This document shows positions 46,841 through 55,372 of a DNA stretch of 64,000 bases, piece after piece. This stretch comes from Flavobacterium sp. CS20. Its GTDB lineage: Bacteria > Bacteroidota > Bacteroidia > Flavobacteriales > Flavobacteriaceae. The translations under genes and the position numbers were made by a program. The stretch lies in the NCBI RefSeq assembly GCF_018080005.1, contig NZ_CP073015.1, positions 806,001-870,000 of the forward strand. Reading direction: 5' to 3'. Below the pieces are notes generated by a model. That model worked only from the letters and a program-made list of their open reading frames with translations. It did not search any database and was not told the DNA's origin. How positions within the stretch are numbered: position 1 is the first letter of the stretch; every line of letters begins with the position of its first letter.

Positions 46841-47980
46841 AAATTAAAATTAAAGCTTCAAAGTGATTTTAAAATTAACTTACTCCAAAAACACTTGGCT
46901 TTTGCGTTTATTGTTATTTTAAGTGTATTTAATAATTTTCAAATTCAAGCCCAATCTCAACAGCTCTTTAAAGTTGTTATCGATGCTGGTCATGGTGGAA
47001 AAGATACAGGAACCCATGGATATGGTGTTTATGAAAAAGATGTTGTGCTTGATGTGGTACTAAAAGTTGGTGCAAAACTTAGACAACACAAAGATATTGA
47101 GCTAATCTATACACGACAAAAAGACGAGTTTATCGGTTTAAACGAAAGAGCCGTTATTGGCAACAAGGCCAAAGCAGATTTGTTTGTATCAATCCATTGT
47201 AACGGCGTAAGAAGCGACTCGCCATATGGTAGCGAGACCTTTGTTTTAGGGCTTCACCGAAACCAAGATAATCTTGAAGTTGCTATGAAAGAAAACCAAG
47301 TGATCGAATTAGAAGAAAATTACGAAGAAAAATATGGTGGATTTGATCCTAAAACACCAGAATCTTATATTGGGTTTAGTTTAATGCAAGAAGAATATTT
47401 AGACCAAAGTATTTTGTTGGCAGATTATATTCAAAAAAACTTTACTCAAAATTTGAAACGAAAAAATCGCGGGGTAAAACAAGCTGGATTTTTAGTTTTA
47501 AGAGAAACATATATGCCTAGTGTTTTGGTGGAGTTAGGTTTTTTATCAAATAAAAGTGAAAACAATTTTTTGAAATCAGAAAAAGGGCAAATGCATTTGG
47601 CAGAGCAAATTAGTCAGGCTATCATCAATTATAAAAATGCACTTCATATTGAAAGTGAAGAAGAATTAGTAGCATCGTCTGATGTACAAAAAAACAAAGA
47701 TACAAGCGACGAATACAAAGCCACATTTTACGTACAAATTGTCGCTACAAAACGTAAAATTAAAGCAAGTTCTGAAAATTTTAAAGGATTATCTCCTATT
47801 TCAAGAGTTAAAGAAGGCGATTTGTATAAATATAGATTTGCAGAATCTCACTCTCATAAGTATATACAAAACAAGCTTTTAGAAGCAAAAGACAAAGGTT
47901 ATAAAGGTGCATTTATCATTGCCTACTTAGGCGATAAAAAAATTAGTATTGAACAAGCCTTGAAAACCCAAATCAAATAA
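46826..47980 (+). CDS. N-acetylmuramoyl-L-alanine amidase (Amidase_3) with C-terminal extension
   Basis: The product (384 aa) has an N-terminal hydrophobic segment (about 22-42) ending QIQAQSQ, a signal peptide. The Amidase_3 domain follows: FKVVIDAGHGGKDTG (zinc His), VSIHCNGVRSDSPYG (zinc His) and VLVELGFLSNKSE (catalytic Glu). A C-terminal region of about 80 residues, with TFYVQIVATKRK and YKYRFAESHS, resembles a degenerate SPOR-type peptidoglycan-binding domain. It should cleave the amide between muramic acid and the stem peptide during cell division. The MlaD-like gene follows 30 bp later. Confidence 0.88.
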   Translation: MNRLQKLKLKLQSDFKINLLQKHLAFAFIVILSVFNNFQIQAQSQQLFKVVIDAGHGGKDTGTHGYGVYEKDVVLDVVLKVGAKLRQHKDIELIYTRQKDEFIGLNERAVIGNKAKADLFVSIHCNGVRSDSPYGSETFVLGLHRNQDNLEVAMKENQVIELEENYEEKYGGFDPKTPESYIGFSLMQEEYLDQSILLADYIQKNFTQNLKRKNRGVKQAGFLVLRETYMPSVLVELGFLSNKSENNFLKSEKGQMHLAEQISQAIINYKNALHIESEEELVASSDVQKNKDTSDEYKATFYVQIVATKRKIKASSENFKGLSPISRVKEGDLYKYRFAESHSHKYIQNKLLEAKDKGYKGAFIIAYLGDKKISIEQALKTQIK

Positions 47981-48010
47981 TTATTTTTACCCTAACTAAA
48001 TTCATCGTCT

Positions 48011-48958
48011 GTGAAAATTTCTAAAGAACTAAGAGTTGGTCTTATGGCTATTGTTGCGATAGCTTTACTCATATTTGGGTATAATTTTTTAAAAGGAAAA
48101 AACATTCTTGAAGATTCAAGAACTTTTTATGCAGTTTACGACCAAGTTGAAGGTTTGAAACCATCTTCTGCTGTTACCATCAACGGTCTTCAAATTGGTT
48201 CTGTGACCAACATCAATATCAGAGATGACGCAAAATTGGTGGTTACTATGAACATCAAAAATAATTTTCCTTTTGCTGAAACAAGTATTGCTAAAATCTA
48301 TGGTGGTGATTTAATTGGTGGAAAATCTATTGCTATTGTTCCAGACTTTAAAAACAATGAACAAGCCAAATCTGGCGACACCCTACAAGGCAAAATAGAA
48401 GCAGGTTTATTAGAACTCGTAAACGACCAATTATCTCCACTACAAACTAAAGTAGAAAGTGTAGTAACAAGTATAGATACCATGGTGCGGTCTGTCAACT
48501 ATGTATTAGATATAAGAACAAGAGAATCTATTAAAAAATCGATTAATGATTTTAATAAAACCGTAAAACACCTAAACTCAACTACTGAAAATGTAGATTT
48601 TGTTTTATCAGAAAACCTTGATGATATTCAAAATGTGATAAAAAATGCTTCTGAAACATCAGAAAGATTAAAGCAATTTTCAGATACTTTATCTAAAGTA
48701 GAAATCAATAAAATGGTGAATAATATCAATACAACAATAGCTAACATCAACAATATTACCCAAAAAATTGATAGTGGCGATGGAAGTTTAGCCAAATTCA
48801 TAAACGATGATAGACTATATGTCAATCTCGAAAAAGCTTCAAAACAACTTGAAGAATTGTTGCAAGATATAAAACTCAATCCTAAACGATACGTACATTT
48901 TTCTGTATTTGGAAAAAAGAATAAAAAATACGAAAAACCAGAAAATCGAGACCAATAA
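48011..48958 (+). CDS. MlaD-family (MCE domain) protein
   Basis: This 315-residue protein starts with GTG at 48011. It has one N-terminal membrane segment (about 10-28, VGLMAIVAIALLIFGYNF) and an MCE domain (about 38-115) with DQVEGLKPSSAVTINGLQIG and KIYGGDLIGGKSIAIV. A long helical region follows (about 130-290), probably a coiled coil. MCE proteins of the Mla type carry phospholipids between the membranes with an ABC transporter, but no Mla permease or ATPase gene is next to it here. Its place after the amidase suggests an envelope role. Confidence 0.88.
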   Translation: MKISKELRVGLMAIVAIALLIFGYNFLKGKNILEDSRTFYAVYDQVEGLKPSSAVTINGLQIGSVTNINIRDDAKLVVTMNIKNNFPFAETSIAKIYGGDLIGGKSIAIVPDFKNNEQAKSGDTLQGKIEAGLLELVNDQLSPLQTKVESVVTSIDTMVRSVNYVLDIRTRESIKKSINDFNKTVKHLNSTTENVDFVLSENLDDIQNVIKNASETSERLKQFSDTLSKVEINKMVNNINTTIANINNITQKIDSGDGSLAKFINDDRLYVNLEKASKQLEELLQDIKLNPKRYVHFSVFGKKNKKYEKPENRDQ

Positions 48959-48963
48959 TTAAT

Positions 48964-50271
48964 ATGATGACTTATATTCCACAAATACTATTTGTTTTAG
49001 CTTTAGCATTTTCAATTTGGTTTTTTGCTCGAAATATCAAAAGGCTAAGAAGAAATATTCTGTTAGGTAAAGATATTGATAAATCCGACCAAAAGCCAAA
49101 ACGATTAAAGAAAATGATACGTGTTGCCTTAGGGCAATCAAAGATGGTTACCCGACCTGTTGCAGGAGTTCTGCATGTTTTGGTCTATCTTGGTTTTGTG
49201 ATCATCAATATAGAAGTTTTAGAAATTATTATTGATGGTGTTTTAGGCACGCATCGCATATTTGCTTTTTTAGGACCAGTTTATGATGTTTTAATAAGTT
49301 GCTTTGAAGTTATAGCCTTATTGGTTTTAATCAGTGTAATATTATTTTGGATACGACGTAATATTTTAAAAATCAAACGTTTTTGGTCTAAAGAAATGAC
49401 TTCTTGGACCAAAAATGACGCTAACAATATTTTATACTTTGAAGTTGTGTTGATGGTGTTGTTTTTAACTATGAATGCTACAGATTATCAATTGCAACTA
49501 AACAATGCAGAACATTATAGCCAAGCTGGTGCATTTCCCATCAGTCAATATTTAATGCCGTTGTTTGATGGATTATCAAACACAACGCTTATGGCAATAG
49601 AACGTTCAGCATGGTGGTTGCATATCCTTGGTATTCTTTTCTTTCTTAACTATTTATACTACTCAAAGCATTTACACATTTTATTGGCATTTCCTAATGT
49701 TTATTATTCAAAACTAAAACCCAAAGGTCAATTTAGCCACAACGAAACCGTGGCTAAAGAAGTTAAAATGATGATGGATCCCGAAGCTGATCCATACGCA
49801 AGACCAGCTGAAGATGAAGATGATGTGCCTGAAAAATTTGGTGCAAGCGATGTCATTGATTTGAATTGGTTTCAACTTCTAAATGCTTATACCTGCACAG
49901 AATGTGGTCGATGTACTTCTGAATGTCCAGCCAATCAAACAGGTAAAAAATTATCGCCACGAAAAATAATGATGGATACCAGAGATAGGATAGAAGAAAT
50001 AGGTGAAAACATCAACAAAAATGGTGAGTTTAAACCTGACGATAAACAACTTTTAGACAATTATATCAGTAGAGAAGAGTTGTGGGCTTGTACCACTTGC
50101 AATGCTTGTGTAGAAGCTTGTCCAGTTGGTATTGACCCGCTTTCTATTATTATGGAAATGAGACAGTATTTAGTCATGGAAGAAAGTGCAAGACCTGCAG
50201 AATTAAATAATGCTATGACCAATATAGAAAACAACGTCGCACCGTGGTATATAATCAACAAGACCGTTTAA
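48964..50271 (+). CDS. Membrane-bound Fe-S oxidoreductase (heterodisulfide reductase-like)
   Basis: The 435-residue product has an N-terminal part with about five membrane segments and a soluble C-terminal part with two 4Fe-4S motifs: CTECGRCTSECP and CTTCNACVEACPVGIDP. This resembles a fusion of the HdrE/NarI-like membrane subunit with an HdrC-like cluster domain. Such proteins link quinone to soluble electron carriers. Its likely partner is the CCG-domain protein encoded at 50751, after a HAD gene. The donor and acceptor are not known. Confidence 0.85.
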   Translation: MMTYIPQILFVLALAFSIWFFARNIKRLRRNILLGKDIDKSDQKPKRLKKMIRVALGQSKMVTRPVAGVLHVLVYLGFVIINIEVLEIIIDGVLGTHRIFAFLGPVYDVLISCFEVIALLVLISVILFWIRRNILKIKRFWSKEMTSWTKNDANNILYFEVVLMVLFLTMNATDYQLQLNNAEHYSQAGAFPISQYLMPLFDGLSNTTLMAIERSAWWLHILGILFFLNYLYYSKHLHILLAFPNVYYSKLKPKGQFSHNETVAKEVKMMMDPEADPYARPAEDEDDVPEKFGASDVIDLNWFQLLNAYTCTECGRCTSECPANQTGKKLSPRKIMMDTRDRIEEIGENINKNGEFKPDDKQLLDNYISREELWACTTCNACVEACPVGIDPLSIIMEMRQYLVMEESARPAELNNAMTNIENNVAPWYIINKTV

Positions 50272-50306
50272 ATTGGGTTCAAGAAATCTAACCAAAAACA
50301 TTTAAA

Positions 50307-50744
50307 ATGTCTAACAAAAAACAAGACGACAAGCTTTTACAAAAAACCTTAGATGGCGACAAACATATAAGCCCGATGTTGCCCGATCATATCAAAAACT
50401 ATTTAATTGATATTGATGGTACTATAACAGAAGACATCCCAAATGAAGAACCCGAACGTATGGCAACTTGTGAGCCATTTCCTGATGCCTTAAAAACATT
50501 GAATAAATGGTATGAAAAAGGACATCGCATCTGTTTTTTTACTTCAAGAACCGAAGAACATAGAGAAATAACAGAAAAATGGCTTAAAAAACACGGGTTT
50601 AAATACCACAGTTTGCTTATGGGCAAACCTCGTGGCGGAAATTATCATTGGATTGATAATCATTTAGTTAAAGCCACAAGATACAAAGGAAAGTTTACAG
50701 ATTTAGTGATGAAAAACGTCAACATACAAGTATTTAAAGATTAG
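50307..50744 (+). CDS. Small HAD-family phosphatase
   Basis: This 145-residue protein has the HAD nucleophile motif in YLIDIDGTI (residues 32-40), motif II in CFFTSRTEEH and a lysine motif in LLMGKPRGGNYHWID. There is no large cap domain, as in LmbX/PNKP-like small HAD enzymes. The substrate is unknown; HAD members of similar size handle sugar phosphates or nucleotides. It sits between the two Fe-S protein genes with gaps of 35 and 6 bp, so it is in the same operon. Confidence 0.78.
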   Translation: MSNKKQDDKLLQKTLDGDKHISPMLPDHIKNYLIDIDGTITEDIPNEEPERMATCEPFPDALKTLNKWYEKGHRICFFTSRTEEHREITEKWLKKHGFKYHSLLMGKPRGGNYHWIDNHLVKATRYKGKFTDLVMKNVNIQVFKD

Positions 50745-50750
50745 TGAATT

Positions 50751-51542
50751 ATGAGTGAAAATATAAAAGTACCGACAATGGCAAACCTTATGGCAGAAGG
50801 CAAACAACCCGAAGTTTTGTTTTGGGTAGGTTGTGCTGGAAGTTTTGATGATAGAGCCAAAAAAATCACAAAAGCTTTTGTGAAAATACTTAACAAAATC
50901 AATATTGATTTTGCAGTTCTCGGAACCGAAGAAAGTTGCACGAGCGATCCTGCAAAACGTGCTGGAAATGAATTTTTGTTTCAAATGCAAGTCGCAACAA
51001 ATATTGAAGTTCTAAACAACTACGAGGTTAAAAAAATAGTAACAACTTGTCCGCATTGTTTCAATACTTTAAAAAATGAATATCCCGCTTTAGGCGGTAA
51101 TTATGAAGTTGTTCATCACACACAATTTTTAAAACAACTTCTCGATAAAGGTCAACTTAAAATAGAAGGTGGCGAGTTTAAAGGCAAACGTATTACATAC
51201 CACGACCCGTGTTATCTCGGTCGAGCTAATGGCGAATATGAAGCACCACGAGAATTGTTAAGAAAGTTAGATGTTGAACTTGTGGAAATGAAAAGTTGCA
51301 AAAGTAGAGGTTTATGTTGTGGTGCTGGAGGAGCTCAGATGTTTAAAGATGCCGAGCCTGGTGACAAGGAAGTCAATGTACTCAGAACCGAAGAAGCTAT
51401 AGAAACAAAACCTGAAGCCATAGCTGCTGGCTGTCCTTTTTGTAACACTATGATGACTGACGGTGTAAAAATCAAGGAAAAACAAGATAGCATCAAAGTT
51501 TATGATGTGGTTGAGATGATAGCAGAAGCTAGTGATTTGTAA
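50751..51542 (+). CDS. Cysteine-rich CCG-domain Fe-S protein (HdrB/GlpC-like)
   Basis: The 263-residue product contains two CCG-type modules. The first has VGCAGSFDDRAKKI and TTCPHCFNTLKNEYP, the second HDPCYLGRANGEYEAPREL, CCGAGGAQMF and GCPFCNTMM. Such modules bind an unusual noncubane cluster or reduce disulfides, as in HdrB and LutA. It should pair with the membrane Fe-S protein encoded at 48964 to form a two-subunit oxidoreductase. The operon ends with a terminator at 51571. Confidence 0.88.
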   Translation: MSENIKVPTMANLMAEGKQPEVLFWVGCAGSFDDRAKKITKAFVKILNKINIDFAVLGTEESCTSDPAKRAGNEFLFQMQVATNIEVLNNYEVKKIVTTCPHCFNTLKNEYPALGGNYEVVHHTQFLKQLLDKGQLKIEGGEFKGKRITYHDPCYLGRANGEYEAPRELLRKLDVELVEMKSCKSRGLCCGAGGAQMFKDAEPGDKEVNVLRTEEAIETKPEAIAAGCPFCNTMMTDGVKIKEKQDSIKVYDVVEMIAEASDL

Positions 51543-51570
51543 GATTTGTTTATATCACATTAAATAAAAA

Positions 51571-51600
51571 AAGCCTGTCCAATAAATGACAGGCTTAGGT
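51571..51600. terminator. Terminator between the Fe-S operon and pnp
   Basis: The stem AAGCCTGTC (51571-51579) pairs with GACAGGCTT (51588-51596). The A run to its left gives a T run in the minus-strand transcript, so it also fits the end of pnp. The T content on the right is weak. Confidence 0.7.
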
Positions 51601-51619
51601 TTGAAAGTTTATAAATAAA

Positions 51620-53800
51620 TTATTTTTTATGCTCTCTTCTTGAATTATCTCTATTAGGTCTTGATGGTCTTTCTTTGTAACCTTCTGGTTTAGGAAGTAA
51701 GGCTTTTCTAGAAACTTTTTCTTTTTTAGTTCTTGGATCAAAACCAAAGTATTTAACGTCTATAACATCACCAACATTAACCACATCGGTAACATTGTCT
51801 GTTCTGTCCCATGCCAATTCAGAAATGTGAAGTAAAGTTTCATTTCCTGGAGCATCAACATATTCTACCACAGCACCAAAATCGAGAATTTTAATGACTT
51901 TTACTTCATAGACACTTCCCTTTTCTGGTTTAAAAAGCATAGCTTCTATTTTTGCTAGAACTTTATCTATACCTTCTTGATTGGTTCCTAAAATTTCAAC
52001 AATACCACTTTCAGTTTCTTCATCTTCATTGATAACAATAGTAGTGTTTGTTTCTTTTTGTAATTCTTGAATGGTTTTGCCACCAGGTCCAATTAAACTA
52101 CCAATATAATCGCCAGGAATTGTGGTAGTTACAATTTTAGGAGCGTGAGCTTTAACAGATTTGTTTGGCTCAGCAATGGTTTCGGTAATTTTGTTCAAAA
52201 TATGTAATCTACCTTCACGAGCTTGATTTAAAGCTTTAATCAAAATATCGTATGATAAACCTTTTACTTTAATATCCATTTGACATGCTGTGATACCATC
52301 TTCAGTACCTGTAACTTTAAAGTCCATATCGCCCAAATGATCTTCATCGCCTAAAATATCAGATAGCACTGCGTATTTTTCTCCTTCAGAAATCAATCCC
52401 ATGGCAATACCTGAAACTGGTTTTTTGAGTTGAATTCCAGCATCCATCAAAGACATTGTTCCAGCACAAACCGTTGCCATAGAAGAAGAACCATTAGATT
52501 CTAAAACTTCAGAAACCACTCTTACAGTGTAAGGACAATCGTCTGGTATCATATTTTTCAAGGCACGTTGAGCTAAGTTGCCATGCCCAATTTCACGTCT
52601 TGAAGTTCCTCTAATAGGATAAGCTTCACCAGTACAAAAAGGAGGGAAGTTGTAGTGTAAATAAAAGGTCTCTTCGCCTTGATAAGTCGGGTTGTCAACC
52701 ATATTGGCTTCTCTAGAAGTTCCTAAAGTAGTTGTAGCCAAGGCTTGAGTTTCGCCTCGAGTAAATACAGCAGAGCCATGAGTTGAAGGTAAATAATCAA
52801 CCTCGCACCAAATCGGTCTGATTTCAGTAGTTTGGCGTCCGTCTAAACGTATTTTTTCGTTAAGGGTTAAATCTCTAACGGCATTTTTATGAACTTCTTT
52901 AAAGTATCTTGAAATCATACCGCCAAACTCTTCTTTTTCTTCTTCTGTAAACAAAGCTTTGACATTGTCTTCAATTTCAGAAAAAGCTTCTGAACGTTCT
53001 TTTTTTGACAATCCTTTTTTGGCTACATCATAACAAGCTTGATATGCGGCATCGTGAACTTTTTGCTTTAAATTTTCGTCCTCTTTAGCGGTTTCGTATT
53101 CACGAGTTGGTTTTTTGCCTACTTGTTCAACAAGTTTTCTTTGAACTTGGCATTGTTTTTTGATGGCTTCATGAGCAAACTTAATAGCTTCGGTCATATC
53201 TTCTTCAGAGCATTCAAGCATTTCACCTTCTACCATGGAAACGCTGTCTTCAGAAGCACCAACCATCATATCGATATCAGATTCTTCAAGCTGAGAACGG
53301 CTGGGGTTGATGATAAATTCACCATTGACTCGACCAACTCTAACTTCAGAAATAGGATACTCAAACGGAATGTCTGAAAGTTGAATAGCGAGAGAAGCGA
53401 CAAGACCAGCAAGGGCATCGGGCATCACTTCGTCATCATGAGACATAAGTTGAATCATAACTTGAGTTTCAAACTTATAATCACTTGGAAATAAAGGTCT
53501 TAAAACTCTATCAACAAGACGCATTACTAAGATTTCTTCATTGCTTGGTCGAGCTTCGCGTTTCATAAAACCTCCAGGATAGCGACCTGCAGCAACAAAT
53601 TTTTCTCTATAATCTAAAGTTAAAGGAAAAAAGTCCATACTTGTGGGATTATAAGATGATACAACTGTGCACAGCAATACTGCATTGCCCATTCTGACTT
53701 CTACAGCACCATGAGCTTGTTTAGCGAGTTTTCCAGTTTCGATAGAGATTTCTCTACCTTCGCCGAGGTCAATGACCTCTTTAAATGTTTTTGGAATCAT
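51620..53800 (-). CDS. pnp: Polyribonucleotide nucleotidyltransferase (PNPase)
   Basis: The 726-residue enzyme has two RNase PH domains (about 5-210 and 310-520), an all-helical insert, a KH domain ([19 protein letters not shown]) and an S1 domain ([20 protein letters not shown]). [13 protein letters not shown] and GRYPGGF mark the first RNase PH core; [21 protein letters not shown] marks the second. The C-terminus ends in a short basic tail. It degrades RNA from the 3' end by phosphorolysis in the cytoplasm. The gene follows rpsO, as in many bacteria, with a hairpin in the leader. Confidence 0.96.
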   Translation of the reverse strand: MIPKTFKEVIDLGEGREISIETGKLAKQAHGAVEVRMGNAVLLCTVVSSYNPTSMDFFPLTLDYREKFVAAGRYPGGFMKREARPSNEEILVMRLVDRVLRPLFPSDYKFETQVMIQLMSHDDEVMPDALAGLVASLAIQLSDIPFEYPISEVRVGRVNGEFIINPSRSQLEESDIDMMVGASEDSVSMVEGEMLECSEEDMTEAIKFAHEAIKKQCQVQRKLVEQVGKKPTREYETAKEDENLKQKVHDAAYQACYDVAKKGLSKKERSEAFSEIEDNVKALFTEEEKEEFGGMISRYFKEVHKNAVRDLTLNEKIRLDGRQTTEIRPIWCEVDYLPSTHGSAVFTRGETQALATTTLGTSREANMVDNPTYQGEETFYLHYNFPPFCTGEAYPIRGTSRREIGHGNLAQRALKNMIPDDCPYTVRVVSEVLESNGSSSMATVCAGTMSLMDAGIQLKKPVSGIAMGLISEGEKYAVLSDILGDEDHLGDMDFKVTGTEDGITACQMDIKVKGLSYDILIKALNQAREGRLHILNKITETIAEPNKSVKAHAPKIVTTTIPGDYIGSLIGPGGKTIQELQKETNTTIVINEDEETESGIVEILGTNQEGIDKVLAKIEAMLFKPEKGSVYEVKVIKILDFGAVVEYVDAPGNETLLHISELAWDRTDNVTDVVNVGDVIDVKYFGFDPRTKKEKVSRKALLPKPEGYKERPSRPNRDNSRREHKK

Positions 53801-53820
53801 AATAATTTTAATTTAAGTTT

Positions 53821-53836
53821 CCGTCTTTCGTGACGG
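53821..53836 (-). promoter_or_regulatory. Small hairpin in the pnp leader
   Basis: CCGTC at 53821-53825 pairs with GACGG at 53832-53836, about 20 bp before the pnp start on the minus strand. Autoregulated pnp leaders in other bacteria carry hairpins, so a similar role is possible here but not shown. Confidence 0.4.
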
Positions 53837-53903
53837 TCCGGTTGTGTTGTTGATGCGTTGTAAAGACCAAAGGAAACTCAAATCAGGAAAGCAAGTTTAA
53901 TCA

Positions 53904-53927
53904 TAAAAAAAAAGGGGCTTTTGCCCC
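53904..53927 (-). terminator. Terminator after rpsO
   Basis: On the minus strand GGGGC (53927-53923) pairs with GCCCC (53918-53914), followed by a run of about ten T (A run on the plus strand at 53904-53913). It lies just after the rpsO stop and would limit read-through into pnp. Confidence 0.78.
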
Positions 53928-53942
53928 GTTTGGTTATCAAAT

Positions 53943-54212
53943 CTATTTTCTTAAACCTAAATCTTTCACAATAGTTCTATATCGTGTAATGTCTTTTTTC
54001 ATTAAATAGTTGAGCAAATTTCTTCTCCTACCAACTGTTTTTACCAAAGCTCTTTCAGAATTGAAATCTTTTTGATTGTGTTTTAAATGATTGGATATAT
54101 GCTCGATGCGTTTAGTCATCAATGCAATTTGTCCTTCAGTTGAGCCGGTATCTTTCTCGTTTTTACCGTGCTTAGCAAATAATTCTTTTTTTTCTTCTGT
54201 GGTTAAGTACAT
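53943..54212 (-). CDS. rpsO: 30S ribosomal protein S15
   Basis: The 89-residue protein has the S15 motifs KDTGSTEGQIALMTKRIEHI, HLKHNQKDFNSERAL and RRRNLLNYL. It binds 16S rRNA in the platform of the small subunit. Its length and motif spacing are normal. It is preceded by a good promoter and followed by a terminator and pnp. Confidence 0.97.
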   Translation of the reverse strand: MYLTTEEKKELFAKHGKNEKDTGSTEGQIALMTKRIEHISNHLKHNQKDFNSERALVKTVGRRRNLLNYLMKKDITRYRTIVKDLGLRK

Positions 54213-54256
54213 GCAAATATTATTTCAATGATTATTATGTATATTAATAGTGGGTG

Positions 54257-54285
54257 CAAATATATGACATTTTTTTTACTGACAA
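54257..54285 (-). promoter_or_regulatory. Promoter of rpsO
   Basis: On the minus strand TTG (54285-54283) and TATATTTG (54264-54257) are 18 bp apart, matching the Bacteroidota -33/-7 consensus. The expected leader is about 38 nt. Confidence 0.6.
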
Positions 54286-54298
54286 TAAAGCTTTTGCA

Positions 54299-54670
54299 TC
54301 ATTTTATTTTAATAGCTATACCTGTTTCTTTCTGTGTTTCACCTACAACATTATATTCAAATCTATATGAGTTTGAAGTTGTATTAAGAATTTTCATATG
54401 AATCTGGTATTGATCTAAGATACTTTTTGGATTTACTGGTGTAAGTATGAATTCACAATCATTAAGCCATCTGATTTTAGACGTATCAGTTTTGCCTTTA
54501 TATATCTCTATTTGCAAACTATCACTACGGACAAATATTGTTTTTTCAAGACTTCCATCTACCAAAGCTTCGTATTTATATCTACCAATTTTAAAATTAT
54601 CACAATCGCGTTGAGGAGAATAACAGGAACTTAAACTGACTACTATTATAATCAATAAATAATATTTCAT
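54299..54670 (-). CDS. Hypothetical lipoprotein
   Basis: The 123-residue product has a short hydrophobic signal (YYLLIIIVVSLSSC) with a lipobox LSSC at Cys16, so it should be anchored in the membrane. The rest is of beta-strand character with the conserved-looking pieces CDNFKIGRYKYEA and IRWLNDCEFILTP. I do not recognise its function. It follows the XRE regulator by 17 bp and is probably co-transcribed with it. Confidence 0.7.
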   Translation of the reverse strand: MKYYLLIIIVVSLSSCYSPQRDCDNFKIGRYKYEALVDGSLEKTIFVRSDSLQIEIYKGKTDTSKIRWLNDCEFILTPVNPKSILDQYQIHMKILNTTSNSYRFEYNVVGETQKETGIAIKIK

Positions 54671-54687
54671 AGGTGCAAAAATAAAAT

Positions 54688-55086
54688 TTATTCGGCTTTG
54701 TAAGATTTAAAAGACCCATTTTTATAAAAAATGACTATGCGTTCTATATCGTCGGATGTTTTATCTTCTTCATTTTTATTTGCCTGTACGGTTTCGCTTT
54801 TTGTATCAACGACAGAATCAAAATGAGATAGAGAAGTAGGAGCATTTGTTGCTTTTTCTTTTTTAGGAAAACTGCCTTTTCCATTTAATAACCAATACAG
54901 TTCTACTTCGGGAAAAGTTTTTACAACACGCATTACAAAATCTAAACTCGGTTTATTTCTTCCAGACAATAGATGAGAAATTGAAGCACGACCAACATCA
55001 ATTTTTTCAGCAAATGCAGAAGCGTTTAAGCCGTAATGTTCAAATATTATTTGGAGGCGTTTTGAAAAGTCTTCACTGTTTACCAT
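54688..55086 (-). CDS. XRE-family HTH transcriptional regulator
   Basis: The 132-residue product has an N-terminal Cro/CI-type helix-turn-helix: LNASAFAEKIDVGRASISHL followed by SGRNKPSLDFVMRVV. A linker rich in Thr, Ser and charged residues leads to a short C-terminal segment ending in YKNGSFKSYKAE. It is divergent from the M14 peptidase gene, and the shared intergenic region holds four related palindromes that could be its operators, one overlapping its own start codon. Confidence 0.85.
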   Translation of the reverse strand: MVNSEDFSKRLQIIFEHYGLNASAFAEKIDVGRASISHLLSGRNKPSLDFVMRVVKTFPEVELYWLLNGKGSFPKKEKATNAPTSLSHFDSVVDTKSETVQANKNEEDKTSDDIERIVIFYKNGSFKSYKAE

Positions 55087-55372
55087 TGTAAATTATTTTG
55101 CAATCCTATATTGAATTACAAATGTAAATAAATTATTTTGATTGATGACAACTAAAAATAGGAGTTATAAAATATTAAATTAACACTTGATTTAAAATAA
55201 CATAAAATGCTGATATTTAAATTTATAAGTTACATAAATAACTTAAATGGAATCATTCCTTAATCCGATTCTATCAAATGTTTACAAGAATAAAAAACAA
55301 CATAAAATTGTTTACTAATGTTTATTTTTGAGAGTTTACATTTGTAAAATTATAAAAGTTTACATTTGTAAA
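55079..55372. promoter_or_regulatory. Divergent regulatory region with four TTTACATTTGTAAA-like palindromes
   Basis: Perfect copies of TTTACATTTGTAAA lie at 55335-55348 and 55359-55372, 24 bp apart, the second ending at the M14 start codon. A copy with one mismatch, in the other orientation, lies at 55115-55128. A weaker one, TTTACCATTGTAAA at 55079-55092, covers the XRE start codon. The inner TACATTTG also matches the -7 consensus, so each site could be both promoter and operator. The sequence between 55140 and 55330 is AT-rich with no gene. Confidence 0.6.

Noticed and set aside
55335..55372. TACATTTG sites as plain promoters only
   Set aside because: The -7 match is real, but the flanking arms extend the palindrome to 14 bp at two places exactly 24 bp apart, which a promoter alone does not require. 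Kept as operator candidates.
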